From Coriolopsis trogii (taxonomy: Eukaryota > Basidiomycota > Agaricomycetes > Polyporales > Polyporaceae): 64,000 bases of DNA. Positions within the stretch are counted from its first letter, which is position 1; each line of letters begins with the position of its first letter. The stretch is taken from positions 62,001 through 126,000 of the forward strand of contig JAHYIO010000037.1 of NCBI GenBank assembly GCA_020543525.1, read 5' to 3'. A program made the position numbers and the translations under genes. Under the pieces are notes generated by a model, which made no database searches, was not told where the DNA came from, and was given only the letters and a program-made list of their open reading frames with translations. Of this stretch, positions 20,511 through 32,102 are shown piece by piece.

Positions 20511-23500
20511 ATGGATATCTGTACATGCGAGGAATGCATCCTGTGGACAATTGATGGTACTCGACCTGGTCGCAAATTAGATGAAGAAACCAGACGGGGG
20601 CACGCAGTGGCTCAGAAGGAGAGGCGTAAGCTCGAGGCAGCGGCCGCACGGGCCAAGCAGGCCACTCACAATGGGGCAGGGGACGACACCGAGACCGATG
20701 ATACTGTACGTCGCCTGACTGTTTGTGGTAGTGGCTCGTACCTACTGACAAATATCGACGGGCCAGTATCCGGATCCTACAATCGCGCGCGAACGAAAGA
20801 AATTGAGGGCACGACGAGACGCTCTACACGTGAGTTCCAGCTTTTGTCGACACCATTCCTGATCTCATAGGTAAATCAGAGCGAAAGTATCAGACTGCGT
20901 GTCCGTGAACTCGGGGTCATGGAGTCCTCGCTGGCGCATCGGTCCAGACTGATATCATCTTTTACGAGGCTCCGATTCAAGAAAGTACCCACTTCCCACA
21001 AAGACGATCCCGCAGATCTCGACGACAGATATGCAGGCAGCGCTGAGTTCATCACATACCGTTCCTGGCTTCGCGCGAAGCAGAAGACCCTTGCGGCCAC
21101 GGGCCTTCTAGGCCACAAGGATGCGGACCGTCGTTTAGAAGTGATGCTCCATAAGCTGGAGGAGGAGCTCATCCGCCTGGATCATTTGCTGCGCCTTGCA
21201 TGGCAAAAAGAGTTAGTGGAGAAGGGCTTTCTGCGCGTGAACACGAAGGGGCCCCCAGCTCCTGTTCAGGCGCCCGGAGGTGAGTTACATCGATTCTTCA
21301 GTGCATCACACCCCGTCTCATTGATACTTGTAGTAAACGTCTACAACAACGACCACCCTAACCAACCGCCGAAGTTCATCATCGCGGCGCTCATGACTGT
21401 AACCCTCCTCCATACTCTCGCCGCTGTCTCGCGGCCATATTGTCACTTTATCCTAGCGACTCTACGACTCCTGGTTTTCGGCGTATTCAGCTATGAGACG
21501 AGCTTCCCCGTCAGACTCACCGTGGCTGCTGCTCAGAAAACGGTTCTACGCTTCATCCCCCTCGATGTTCGTACGGCTCTGACGAAGCTCCGTGCAGAGC
21601 CGGACATCACTCGCTACGCCACATGCCCAACTTGCTGCGCCATCTATGCACCCGACCCCCAGAGACCTGACGACCCTTACCCACACACTTGTACTTTCGT
21701 GGAAACCGACCGTCCAATATGCGGTACGCCGCTCATTTACGCAGCCGAGTTGAGACCCGGGGACGGTGACTCGTCCGCCCGGGTGATATACAAGGCGATA
21801 CGCACCTTTCCGTACCACTCCTTCAAATCGTTCGTGGCCACGCTCCTCAAGAAGAGTGGTGTGGAGGACATCATTGAGGACTCCATGAAATGTACGCCTC
21901 CTCCGAACGGCAACTGGCGCGACATCATGGATGCCCCCGCTATACGCCAATTCGCCGGCCCAGATGGGCTCACCTTCGTCGCACCAAATCCGACCACTGG
22001 CGAGTTGCGCCTTGTGTTCTCTCTCTTCATCGACTGGTTCAATCCACACGGCAACAAGACGGCCGGCAAGTCGCACTCCATCGGCGCCATCTACCTCGCT
22101 TGTCTCAATCTTCCTCCGCATCTCAGATTTCGCCCCGAATATATCTACCTCGCAGGCGTTATACCAGGCCCCAAAGAGCCTAGTCTTCATCAGATCAACC
22201 ACTTCCTCCGCCCTCTGGTCGACGAGCTTCTTGAGTTCTGGCATCGGGGTGTCTTGGTTCCGGAGACGTACAAACGGGTAGGGAGGCTCGTTCGCCTGGC
22301 TGTCATACCTTTAGTTTGCGATCTTCCTGCTCTTCGCAAGACAGCGGGATTTGGTCACTATTCTTCTCGCCACTTCTGTTCCTTCTGTCCTCTTCGCAAA
22401 GATGACATGTCAAATCCTGATCCCTCCACCTGGCCCCAGGCTCGCTCACGGGCTGACCACCTCCGCATTGCACGCCTTTGGAGGGATGCAAAGTCGGAGT
22501 CGGTGAGGAAGGCACTGTTCGAACAATACGGCTTGCGTTGGTCCGAGCTGCTGCGCCTGGACTACTGGGATCCCACCAGGTTTGCCGTCATAGATACAAT
22601 GCACAACTTGTTTCTGGGCGTGCTCCGCCACCACTGTATGGACTTGTGGGGGATCGCTGGCATCTCAGAACAAGGCACGGGAAACGCGACTCCCCATACG
22701 CCCGAAGAACAGGAGAAGCAGTTTGAACGCATTGTTCGGGCCTTGAAGGACCGGTCTGCCAGCGCGTTGGTCAAGGTTCGACGGGACTATCTTGCCGCCC
22801 TCGCCCAGCTGAACGACATCATTGAACCAAAAAGCAAAGCGCTGAAGCGAGAGATAGCAGATGCTCTGATAGCTTGGGTAATTCGCTTCTCCATGTCTCC
22901 TGAGTCTCGTAGCTGATACCAGCGGTCATCACATCAGGTACACCCAATGACAAACGTCGAAGCTCACGTTCGCGTTCCTCCTCCCCTTTCGGTTCCGACA
23001 GCACACTATGTACTTCAGGACGAGGAACGCGACCCCATCTCAAAATACCATATCTTCTCTAGCGACGTGCTCAAAGCCCTTCGACATGACATCATCAACG
23101 CCATTGTTCCCACTTGGGTTGAGAAGCCTCCATCGAGCTTCGGGGATAGCGGTCATGGGAAGCTGAAGGCAGATCAATGGCGCACCGTCTGCACGATATA
23201 CCTTGCGATGACGCTTGTACGACTTTGGGGTCATGCAGGAGCATCAGCTGAGGAACGCGTCGTTCTGGAGAACTTCGTCCAACTAGTCGTTGCTGTCGAT
23301 TTGGCTACTCGCCGATCAATGTCGGCCGCTCGTGCAGCCGAATACGACCAGAATATCAAGAGTTATGTGAAAGGCCTTCGCTTCGTCTTCGACCATCCCC
23401 TCGTTCCAAATCATCATATCTCCCTGCATCTCAGGATGCTCCTTGCGTTATTTGGACCTGTACACGGCTGGTGGGGCTTTCCTTTCGAACGTTATAACGG

Positions 23501-24357
23501 GATGCTACAAGCATTAAACACTAACTACAAGCCGGGTAAGCACCGAGACTCTAGTGGCATGTCCGTTGGCCAATGCTGACATTTTTACGACAGCGGAAAT
23601 GCCCATGACGTACATGAAGTACTTTTACATCAGTGCAAATCTGCGGTGGCTCGTAAGTATGGTCGACTGGCCCGACATACCAGCATTCCAAGATTGGCTG
23701 GCGGCGTTCACAAGCGCGTTCCGAGAAGTCACGCGAGGGACGCGATTCACCGACGTCTTCGCTTTCTTCTCAGAAGCAAAGAAGTACTCCTATAATGCGA
23801 GGCGAGAGACTATCCTCCCGAAGCCGATCTACGACCAGCTTTTCGAGCTCATATCTGCCGAGTCAAGCTCACGCCGGTATTTCGCCTCCGCGCACGCAGT
23901 CGAAAATTCTCGCCGACTACCGCGCTTGCCAGATGAGGGCCACTTCGTTCGCAGTGTCACACGCAACGGTATAACGTTTACCTGCGCATCATCGGGGCCT
24001 CGCGATTGTCATATCACCTTCCACAACCCAGGAGATTCGGAGGAATCCGCTGGACGCATCGAGAGGATCTTCTATCACCGTCGAGCATATCCGAAGGGAA
24101 CAGTTGTGCAGGCATTTCTCGTCGTCAACGAGTTCAAAACTCTGACATCAGAGGATTCGTTGTGCGACCCCTTCCGGGCCCCGGCTCTCTCCGGCCTCCA
24201 GACGAGGATCTACTACGACGAGTACCAACGCACACCTCGTGTTGTACCCTTAGCAAGTGTTATTGCGCACGCAGCTGTATTGTCACATACTCCCGAAGGC
24301 ATCATGCAGCCATGCGTGATCGTGAAGTCCTTGGACAGGGTGAGCGACCAAATTTGA
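20511..24357 (+). CDS. Tnp2-family transposase of a CACTA-type element
   Basis: Moves its element by cut-and-paste. The start (20511) gives the N-terminal cysteine cluster CTCEEC with PGRKLDEETRRGH, typical of this group in mushrooms. Introns at 20706-20766, 20830-20870 and 21280-21333 keep frame. The largest exon (21334 to about 22877) holds a zinc-type segment (CPTCCAIYAPD), the Tnp2 core FSLFIDWFNPHGNKTAGK, GAIYLACLNLPP, VIPGPKEPSLHQINH, a Cys/His patch (HFCSFCPLRKDD) and DTMHNLFLGVLRHH. After an intron near 22878-22935 come HHISLHLRMLLALFG and GWWGFPFERYNGMLQ; the D, D and E in DWF, DTMH and FERYNG are the likely catalytic triad (inference). A last intron near 23540-23594 leads to the C-terminal domain. 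All exons are open, so the gene looks intact. A final intron at the very end (stop at about 24405) is an alternative to the stop at 24357. Confidence 0.85.
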
Positions 24358-24589
24358 CTACGTGACATCTTACGCGAAACTGACACGCGAGCTTCTGCAG
24401 AGCTAGGATGCATATGTTGAACGATCCCATCGAAACGGTGAGTAGTCATGTACATAGTAATGCAGCCGTCCCCACGGACCGTTGAGCTTTGCGCGGAATG
24501 CAGAGCTCGGTCGTGTACGAAGTAACGAGGCGTTCCCTGATCTGATGAGCGCTACTCTATAGAGTAAGTATCCATGCGCGGTCAGGCCT

Positions 24590-25300
24590 CTCCGTGTAGA
24601 TCATGGGCGCGCTCTCCGGCGCACACTGCGGCTCTTCTGGGCACCGCCGAGGTCAACAAAACGCTATTGTGCGCACGTCGGAGCTTGCGCGGCGTTAATG
24701 AGCGTATTCCTGCGCTTTGTTCCCCGGGATCATAAATAGTATCCGCGCCCTCTCCGGTGCACAGCCGAGCGCAACAAAGCGTTATTGTGCGCACGTCGGA
24801 GCTTGCGCGGCGTTAATGAGCGTATTCCTGCGCTTTGTTCCCCGGGATCATAAATAGTATCCACGCCCTCTCCGGTGCACAGCCGAGCGCAACAAAGCGT
24901 TATTGTGCGCACGTCGGAGCTTGCGCGGCATTATAGAGCGTGGTTCTGCGCTTTGTTGAGTTCGCCCGGGATCATAAAGAGTATCCGCGCGCTCTCCGGT
25001 GCACAGCCGAGCGCAACAAAGTGTCATTGGTGGGGCTTGTGCCGGGCTATAATGAGTAGCAATGCGCTTTGTGGAGCGCGCCCGGCATCCACAAAGGGTT
25101 TCGGTGCGCTCTCCGGGGCGCAGCCCCAGCTCAAAGCGCTTTCGCGCATCCCGGGGTCAATGCGCTTTGTACAGGGTATCAGCGCGCTCTTCGCGGCACG
25201 GCTGGTATCGACAAAGACCTCAGGTTGAGCGCGCAGCGGAGATCGATATCAATGTAATTAGCTCTGCGCTCTGCCAAGCTTAGCCGCGCCCTCCGTAAGG
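24590..25300. repeat. 118-bp tandem repeats with inverted ACAAAGCG motifs
   Basis: The segment GCGCACGTCGGAGCTTGCGC begins at 24671, 24789 and 24907, a 118-bp period, with degenerate copies on both sides to about 25300. Each unit holds ACAAAGCG (plus) and CGCTTTGT (its complement) about 60 bp apart, together with CCCGGGATC. The small minus-strand frames here are repeats of each other and not genes. Position just 3' of the transposase fits a subterminal transposase-binding array. Confidence 0.85.
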
Positions 25301-25604
25301 GCACGGGTGCGCTCTCCTCCCAGCACAGCCGAGCTCAATTGTGCGCTTCCACGAGCTCTTGGAGCTCAGTCTACTCTCAGGGCGAGCTATCAGGGAGCTC
25401 TTCTATATGCTCTGTTGCGCTCGTACTGAGCTCAATTGGTGCTCTGTCGAGCATCTTTCACGCTCTGCTGAGTTGCATCGCGTGCACTGACGAGCCCGAT
25501 CATGTGCTCCATGGAGCTCTATCATGATGGTCCCTTGTACCGTGCTCGATTCCTAACGTACCTGCAAAGGCGGGCATCAGGACATGATTACATTCTGACG
25601 GGGT

Positions 25605-26001
25605 GAAATTGTCGACCGCCTCCTGAACGTGTGCTAACGGAGGAAATTCTGAAGACAGATCATCGATACGTCATAATTTCCCATTATAGGTTTTGATAGA
25701 AAATACGCTTTGTGCGGAATGACAAAGTCTTGTTAGTGTTTTGTCGTGTATGCCATGCGCAGGCCTTTATCAGGAAATTCTGCCAAGCGTCTTGAGAATT
25801 TCCTACCATCGTTGTTTCGCATGCGATGTCAAGAGTCACAATAATGTTGCGAGAATTTCCGACCATCAATAATTATCACGTATCTCATAGCGGCGGAAAT
25901 TGTCATGATATTGTGCGGAAACTTATGATTTCCTCACGTCAATGTTATTGCTGTTGGATTTGAGAAACGTCAAATGTCCTCAGTATTTTCCTCCAATTTC
26001 C
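25605..26001. repeat. Interspersed GGAAATT / AATTTCC motif array
   Basis: About eight copies of GAAATT or its complement lie in both orientations, for example 25605, 25642, 25675, 25773, 25797, 25854, 25895 and 25995. A 17-bp direct repeat (GAGAATTTCC-ACCATC type) occurs at 25794 and 25851. The stretch is AT-richer than its surroundings and has no gene. It may be a second subterminal array or the end of another element. Confidence 0.7.
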
Positions 26002-26356
26002 CAACTATCGGATCCAGCCCCTTGCCCGTCGTGCGAATTTTACGATGAAATGTCCATGTCACACGTCACAGCCAATGCCGAACAGTTCGAAATGGTACAG
26101 TATTTTGATATTACAAACGATGCGTGATACAGGAATACTGGTAACAGCAGAGTTGCTGGAGGGCAGCATCTGATCGTTGCCGAACACAAAATATCCCGAA
26201 TCGTCGCCTCAAGACGTAACACAGCAAAGCCAGGTTCGCCGGAGTTCGACTGAGGTGCAGTTCTCTGAGTCCGTTCCGATAGTCTAGCGGCGCTTCCGAG
26301 CCCTGCTGTTCTTGGAGCCACTCGTTTGTAAAGGCTGCATGTCGACGCAAATCAGT
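26002..26356. other. Intergenic between transposon region and coiled-coil gene
   Basis: No supported gene. Short minus-strand frames here could be alternative last exons of the coiled-coil gene. Confidence 0.4.
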
Positions 26357-29300
26357 CTAAGATGTGAAGGTCGCCACTAGAGAGCAACCAGCCTTGTTGG
26401 TTCCGTCTGCAGCATCACTTCTGCGAGTAGAGGGCCTCTGCACAACAATAAGATGATGACAAGCACGTCACGGGATGCTTACCAGGCGTTTGTGAGGCTT
26501 CGGTGCGCCATGCTCCTTGACCAGTCCTGGTGGAGAATCCGGTTGCGCTCTCTTCCCGAGGGAGGTGGGAGGACTGGGCTTGTTGTTATGGTCGTCGTCG
26601 AAGTCAAGTATCTCGTCAGAGGAGTCAGTCGCTAATCTGCTGAATCTGGGTTTCTTCGGTCCTCCTGTCGACAACCGTGCGGGGGTTGTCTGATGCGGCG
26701 CACGGGTTGGCTCTTTCGACGATCTAGCTTGCTTCACGGGCACGGACTCATACACGAGGGGGTTAGGAGGCTGTGGACGATTAGGAGCCGGCGTGGGCTT
26801 GTTGGACGTGGTAGGGTCCACGCTGGTCGTCTGGCAGAGTCTCAGCATACATGGACCGCTATGTCATTCCGGCTGCACCCGACACCATACGTACGACAGT
26901 CCCATCTCGGTCTGGAGCATGCGCAGGCGAACTGCTAAGACCAGATTGTGACATCCAACCAGTGGGGTCTATCAGGGAGTTGTTGACGATGTCCTGTGGC
27001 GCAGGTCTAGGCTTCTATACAACGACAGGATCGAATGAGGAGGCCAAGAGAGGTATCTCGGCAGGACTTGCTTACCTGCTCACTAAGGTGTTTCGCCAAG
27101 GTCGATTCGAGAAGATGAACCTTCGATCGCATTTCCTTCAGAGTGTTATCGCGCTACAGCACAGCGTCAGTGTGAGCGAGACCACTTCGATAGCGTTTCT
27201 CATAATTACACGACGTAATTCGTTGCGATTGGCGACGAGCTCTTGTTCGTGAATAGCTTGCGATGTCTGCAACAAAGTATTGATGAAGGCTTTCTCTTCG
27301 TCGTTCTGTTTAGGAGTGAGCTCGCTCTTCCTCTGCGTCGAAGACAGGGACTTGCCAAGTCTCCGATTCGGTACCGGGATTCGATTGTCTTCGCACGTAA
27401 TGTAGATTGCATCTCAGCTGTCTCCAAAGAATTGAGGCGGGACCGAAGAGTTCGTAGCTCGGCCTCGATCTCAGGAGAGGGGAGTTGTGCTACCTGCAGC
27501 TTGTTACGCAGATCATGCACTTCGTCCTCAAGCAACTTGTTACGGTCCTCGACGCTACGGAACCGTAAGCGAGAATCTTCGACATGGTCCGTTAATTGCT
27601 TGATGCGCTTCTCCTCGGACGCTAGGCGTTCGGCGAATGTCAACTCCTGCTGCGTTAGTCTATCACAATGCTCTTGTTGAGTTTGCAGCGACGATGCCTC
27701 TTGACGTTTCATTGCCTTTTCCATGACTTGCATTGTAGCCTGCAGACCGCGCTTGCTCTCCTCGAGAACTGATATCTCGCATTCTAGCTTGGCAGTCGTT
27801 TCAGCGACGGTTTTCTATTCTCAGCTTAGCAAGCGTCGGTCGCCCAATCATAAAGGTTCGTACCATATATGACGTCTCGGCGGCCAATAAACGCTCCTGC
27901 GAGGATGAGTGTGAGTCGAGTGAGTGTGGACATGTCAACGTACCTGTGCATCACCTGCCGACTCGCGGGTGAGCCGCAAGGTGACAGATTGATCCTCGAA
28001 GCGTTCTTCAAGTGTCTACATATTCGATGAGAGAGCGAGGCGCATCTATGAAATGAAATGACCCACCTGACAACGCGCGGTGGCCTGCTGCAGCCTACAT
28101 ATCAAAAGTAGGAATACCGTTGGTGATCTTAATGGGGCGAACTGACCTGTCGGCTCGCGCATCAAGCTCACGACGCATCTCAGACAAGGTGGTTTGGACT
28201 TCCTGCAACTTTCCCTGCAACTCCTCATTTTCCTTGGACAATCTTGCAATCTCTTTATCGGCCGCTTGCTCACGTGCGTCGCTTGCGCCCAGATCACCAT
28301 GGAGTCGTCCAAGGCTTTCGGCGGCTTCTACAGCCTCCTTCTCTAGGAGCGAGATTCTGCAGCAAAGTTACAGCCGCTTGCACGCACAACACGAACAACA
28401 CGAACCTCTCATGCTGATGATCGATCTGCTTATCTTTCGTCGCCTCTAACACTCGCAACCCGGAGAGCATGTCCTCTTTCTCTACGTTTATCAACTTCAG
28501 CTGTGCGATTCTATAGCGGAACATTGAGTAGGACAGGTGCTGAACAAGGATGCCGAGCTTACTCAAGTTCAAGTGCCTGCAGCGAGGTAATGATAACATC
28601 TTTTTTATCGAGCTCATTGCGGAGTCTCACGTTGCTGCAGAACCCATGAATATCTCCTCTGTGAGCCCAGGAGCTAACCTCACTCAAGATGTACGCTTTG
28701 CATTTCAGCTAGTTCCGCATTTTTCTGCGCAATGAGCTGCTGGAGTTGTGCATATCTGGAGATACCCGTCAAGGATGGGTGGTTGGGTTGAGCCGTAATA
28801 CGGACCTGTCAGATACTGCATCAAGCTTTGCCTGGAAGTCTGCCGCAGACACTAGGGCGTCGTGCAATAGCGTCTGTTGGGTCTTCAGTGCCGACCCGAG
28901 CGCGCTAATCTCTTCGGCTGACAGGGGGTAAGGAGGGTATGTGAGTATGGAAATCACAACGGGTCGTGCTATAACACGCTTACCGGCGTGACTCAAGGCG
29001 GCATTGGCCTGGCAGAGCGCGCTACGGTCCTGCGCCTGCATCGTTTCTAGCTCAGCGGCACGGTTCTTCGCGTCAATCAGCTCCGCGCCCATGCTTTGCA
29101 GACGGTCGCGCAGAAGGTCTGCCACTTGTTGACCTCCAGGAGAGGACAGTCAACAGAATCATAGCTGGTCAAAAGGCTGAGCTACGCACTCTTAGAGCAC
29201 TCCAATTCAAGCGCGTTCATTACATTCTTGACTTCTGCAGACTTTGCCCACTGCTCGTTAGGTTCCAAGTGAGGTTCGACGCCTGACCACATCACACAGT

Positions 29301-30439
29301 TTGTTCCGGTTGCATTAGTGAAATGGCGTGATGGAAAGACGGAAAGACAAACTCACTCTTCAACACGCTCGAGACCGTGGTACGGAGGTCTTGCACGTCC
29401 GCCAGTGAAGAGCGGACAGTATCAGCTACGCCAAAGGATGTCTGGGATTGCACCTTCAACTCGTTCATAGCGAGCCGGAATGTCTCGAGACTAGCATATA
29501 CCCAGTGAATAGCATGATGAAAGCTAACGCTGCAGCTCCCTCACCTCTGGGTACTATTTTGCAGACTCTGCTTTGCGGCGTCCTTGACAGCCTTTAGACG
29601 TTGGTTCATTTCTTCCTTCTCCTTCCGAGACGACGCGACTTGTTCTTGCAAAAAAGTGATTTCCCGTCGCTGATAGTTGTGTTGAATGCGCATATATGGG
29701 GTGGTTAACCTAGAACACGCACCAATTCTTCGTTCTCAAACTTTGCATTCCTAAGGTCCGTTGCTCCGCGCATCATGAGAGCAGATATATCCTCTTCTTC
29801 CCTCGGATGTGTAGAACTCATCACTGAAGCGCTCCTAGAGTAAGCATGATGGTGTGCCTCGTTGCCTGTCGTCGTAGCAGAGAAATATGAAGGAGGCTCT
29901 TGAGGTTCTTAATAGGATATGAGCATATTGGTCTGCATACAATCAGCTAGCATACCTTGTTCCAAGCGTTGCCGCAGACTCTTGCTAGGTTTCGTACGAG
30001 AGAAGGAGCGTAGCCCAAGAGTTTCTGAGAGACCAAGGTGATTAGAACGAGAGCCCGCTGAAAGATCGCCAGACAAGTGTCGCTGCTGCAACGTGCCAGA
30101 GGTAGGAGCTGTAGCCGATCCTGCTTCTTCGCGCTGCTTGTCCAAAGTGTTATCGTCAGCTCTCGGAGAGGGGAGCCCAGAACTAAGAGCTAAGCGACTC
30201 CTTTGAGAGTCAGATTGACGAGCATTTTCAAAGCCCTCAAGAGAAGGAACATTGAGTTGACCATACTGCTTTGATAGGGGTGCTCCTCCGTGAGACTCTT
30301 GATGGCGAAAAGTAGCATCCTTTTGAACTTGCGCATAGCGACCAGAAAAACCAGAGCCAAGTCCAGACGGTGATTGGTTCAGGTCATCATCTTCTTGTGG
30401 TCTTTGAAACAGTGTTCTGCGCAGAAAGGAACCGTTCAT
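26357..30439 (-). CDS. Long coiled-coil protein with many small exons
   Basis: A fungal coiled-coil scaffold of unknown identity. The start is taken at MNGSFLRRTLFQRPQEDDD (30439). The first exon is Ser/Gln-rich with SP and SR sites; then come about a dozen short exons of heptad-patterned sequence. Examples are AELIDAKNRAAELETMQAQD (29030-29100), ENEELQGKLQEVQTTLSEM (28190-28260) and DRNKLLEDEVHDLRNKLQV (27480-27560). The C-terminus is disordered and basic or acidic in blocks: KKPRFSRLATDSSDEILDFD (26560-26650), then PHKRL and, after a 45-nt intron, RPSTRRSDAADGTN to the stop at 26357. The layout (Ser-rich head, central coiled coil of several hundred residues, basic tail) resembles filament or synaptonemal-complex-type proteins, but sequence alone cannot prove this. 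Confidence 0.65.
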
Positions 30440-30740
30440 GGCTGGCGCGAGGCCTGAGTAGGTGATGGATAGAAACCAAGGAGTATTCCAGCGCAGAGGC
30501 GCGCCCCGCGTGCCGGACGCGCTCACGTGACCCTATTGATGAAGCGAGGCGCGTTATTAGACGTTTCTCCCGCGTATCTGCACCTTGCCTCCTACTCTTA
30601 CGCTCGTGGTTGAGCCACCGAGCCTCTCGTTCTTTTCCAGTCGAACTTGCTATACTCTGTCACTCTAATAGCGTGGCTCTCTGAGCTACCTGTAGATCCC
30701 GATAGCAAGCGACGCGCATCTGACATACCAGGTTGTGAAA

Positions 30741-31637
30741 ATGCCAGGTCTCCAGCTCCATGCCCTAACCACTCCTTCGGAATCTCGTTCTCACCGCCAA
30801 AATACATCTGGCGAGCTCTCCTGTCAAAATGACCTTGTTTCCCATCTCTCTGGTGACGATACTCCGGGGAAGCCGCAGAGAAGCCACGAATACTACTTCG
30901 AAGACGGTAATATCGTTATCCAGGTATGTGATGAATCCAATGCTGCGTACAATAATCCAACATTACGGCTACTTGTAGGTGGAGAACACACTATTTAGGC
31001 TCCATCGTACTTTGCTGCAAAAGCATTCCCCCGTCTTCCGAGAGTTGTTCGCCGTACCCCAGCCGGCCGGTTCTACCGAAGGTCTCTCTGACGAAACTCC
31101 GATCGTGCTTTTCGGTATTCAATCTGCCAACTTCACGCGCCTTCTGTGGCTGCTGTATCCACCGTAGGTGCCATGTGTCACATGCCGATGGCGCAAGGCT
31201 GACATCCTGACAGCGTCCTGGCGTCCTGCACAGTGGCGAGTGTCGATGAGTGGATGACCATATTTGAAACAGCCGATCTCTGGCAGATAGAAGGCCTTCG
31301 CGAGCACTCCCTCAAACAGTTGCGAAGCCAATACATTGAACCCGGGCGCAAGATCGTATTCTGGAATCGTTATGACCTTCCTCTTGAGGAGCTCATTCCG
31401 TCTTTCATGGAGCTCATAGGCCGCTCGAAATCAATCTCCCTTAGGGAGGCGCAAGAAGTTGGTCTGGAAACGTTCGTGAAGATTGCCCATGCTCGTGACA
31501 TGGCCCACAACGAGGGAGTCTCCGGTCGAGGAGGGTACAGTGTCAAGACGGATAGAGTTCTCTGCGACATCATCCAACGCGTGTTTGGCCTCCCGGTACC
31601 AGGTTCTATCGCTACGCCCGTCACGTCAAGCCTTTGA
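30741..31637 (+). CDS. BTB/POZ-domain protein
   Basis: BTB domains dimerise and often link substrates to Cullin-3 ligases; mushrooms have many. Three exons: 30741-30923, 30979-31163 and 31214-31637. The introns (30924-30978, 31164-31213) join VIQ to VENTLFRLHRTLLQKHSPVF and YPP to VLASCTVASVDEWMTIF in frame. The fold is clear: EYYFEDGNIVIQ, FRLHRTLLQKHSPVFRELF, then FTRLLWLLYPP, then WMTIFETADLWQIEGLRE and the helices IEPGRKIVFWNRYDLPLEE. It lies divergently from the coiled-coil gene, start codons about 300 bp apart. The cellular partner is unknown. Confidence 0.85.
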
Positions 31638-32102
31638 CAGGTTATCTACCACTCATCACCATCGCGAAGCCCCCTCTGCACGTACTAGGTATACCACGGC
31701 CAGATATCTTACTTTTACATACACTTTGATACCCGTCAATTATTGTTGGACTCCGCCATAATCTTTTACTTGTTTTACCCCTACAACTTTGCCAGGAGTT
31801 GTCCGATGTCTGCGCATACATGCGCAATCGTTTGAGTGGAAAGCTAAGCATAGAAAAATCCTTGAAATGTGTTCTAAAGAAAATCCTGGGATTTCACATG
31901 TAGAATGAGGTTCATGTCGTTCGCCGGCTCTTGGGGTTTGTGGCAGTTGGTAGCGGTTGATGCCATCGGCTATGACTTTGCTTGCCAAATATGGGAAGAA
32001 GCGCCCCAACCTCGTGGCGGCCATGCACTTCCAATCGCTACGACGACCTTCCTTGGTTTGTGCCACTGCGTCTCACTGCGGCCTCTGCGAGACTGCTTCC
32101 TC
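31638..32102. other. Intergenic
   Basis: Lies between the BTB gene and casein kinase 2 beta on the same strand. It should hold the CKB1 promoter; no motif stands out. Confidence 0.5.

Larger units (their letters stand above)
20303..26110 (+). mobile_element. CACTA-type DNA transposon, ends unresolved
   Basis: The element carries the transposase at 20511-24357 and is followed by long subterminal-type repeat arrays (24590-25300 and 25605-26001), as expected for CACTA elements, where short motifs near the ends bind the transposase. I did not find matching CACTA.../...TAGTG terminal inverted repeats or a target duplication, so the limits are rough. The left side lacks repeats like those on the right, so it may have lost its 5' end, or the right arrays may belong to a second element. 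Confidence 0.6.

Noticed and set aside
21546..22244. 232-codon minus-strand frame inside the transposase
   Set aside because: Antisense of the Tnp2 core, without its own motif or splice pattern.
24582..25283. CRISPR array or small gene family in the 118-bp repeats
   Set aside because: Repeats are long and contiguous, without short unique spacers, in a eukaryotic genome; the small frames are copies of one another.
25729..25738. TTGTTAGTG as the right end (TAGTG) of the CACTA element
   Set aside because: No matching CACTA end with paired flanking duplication was found on the left.
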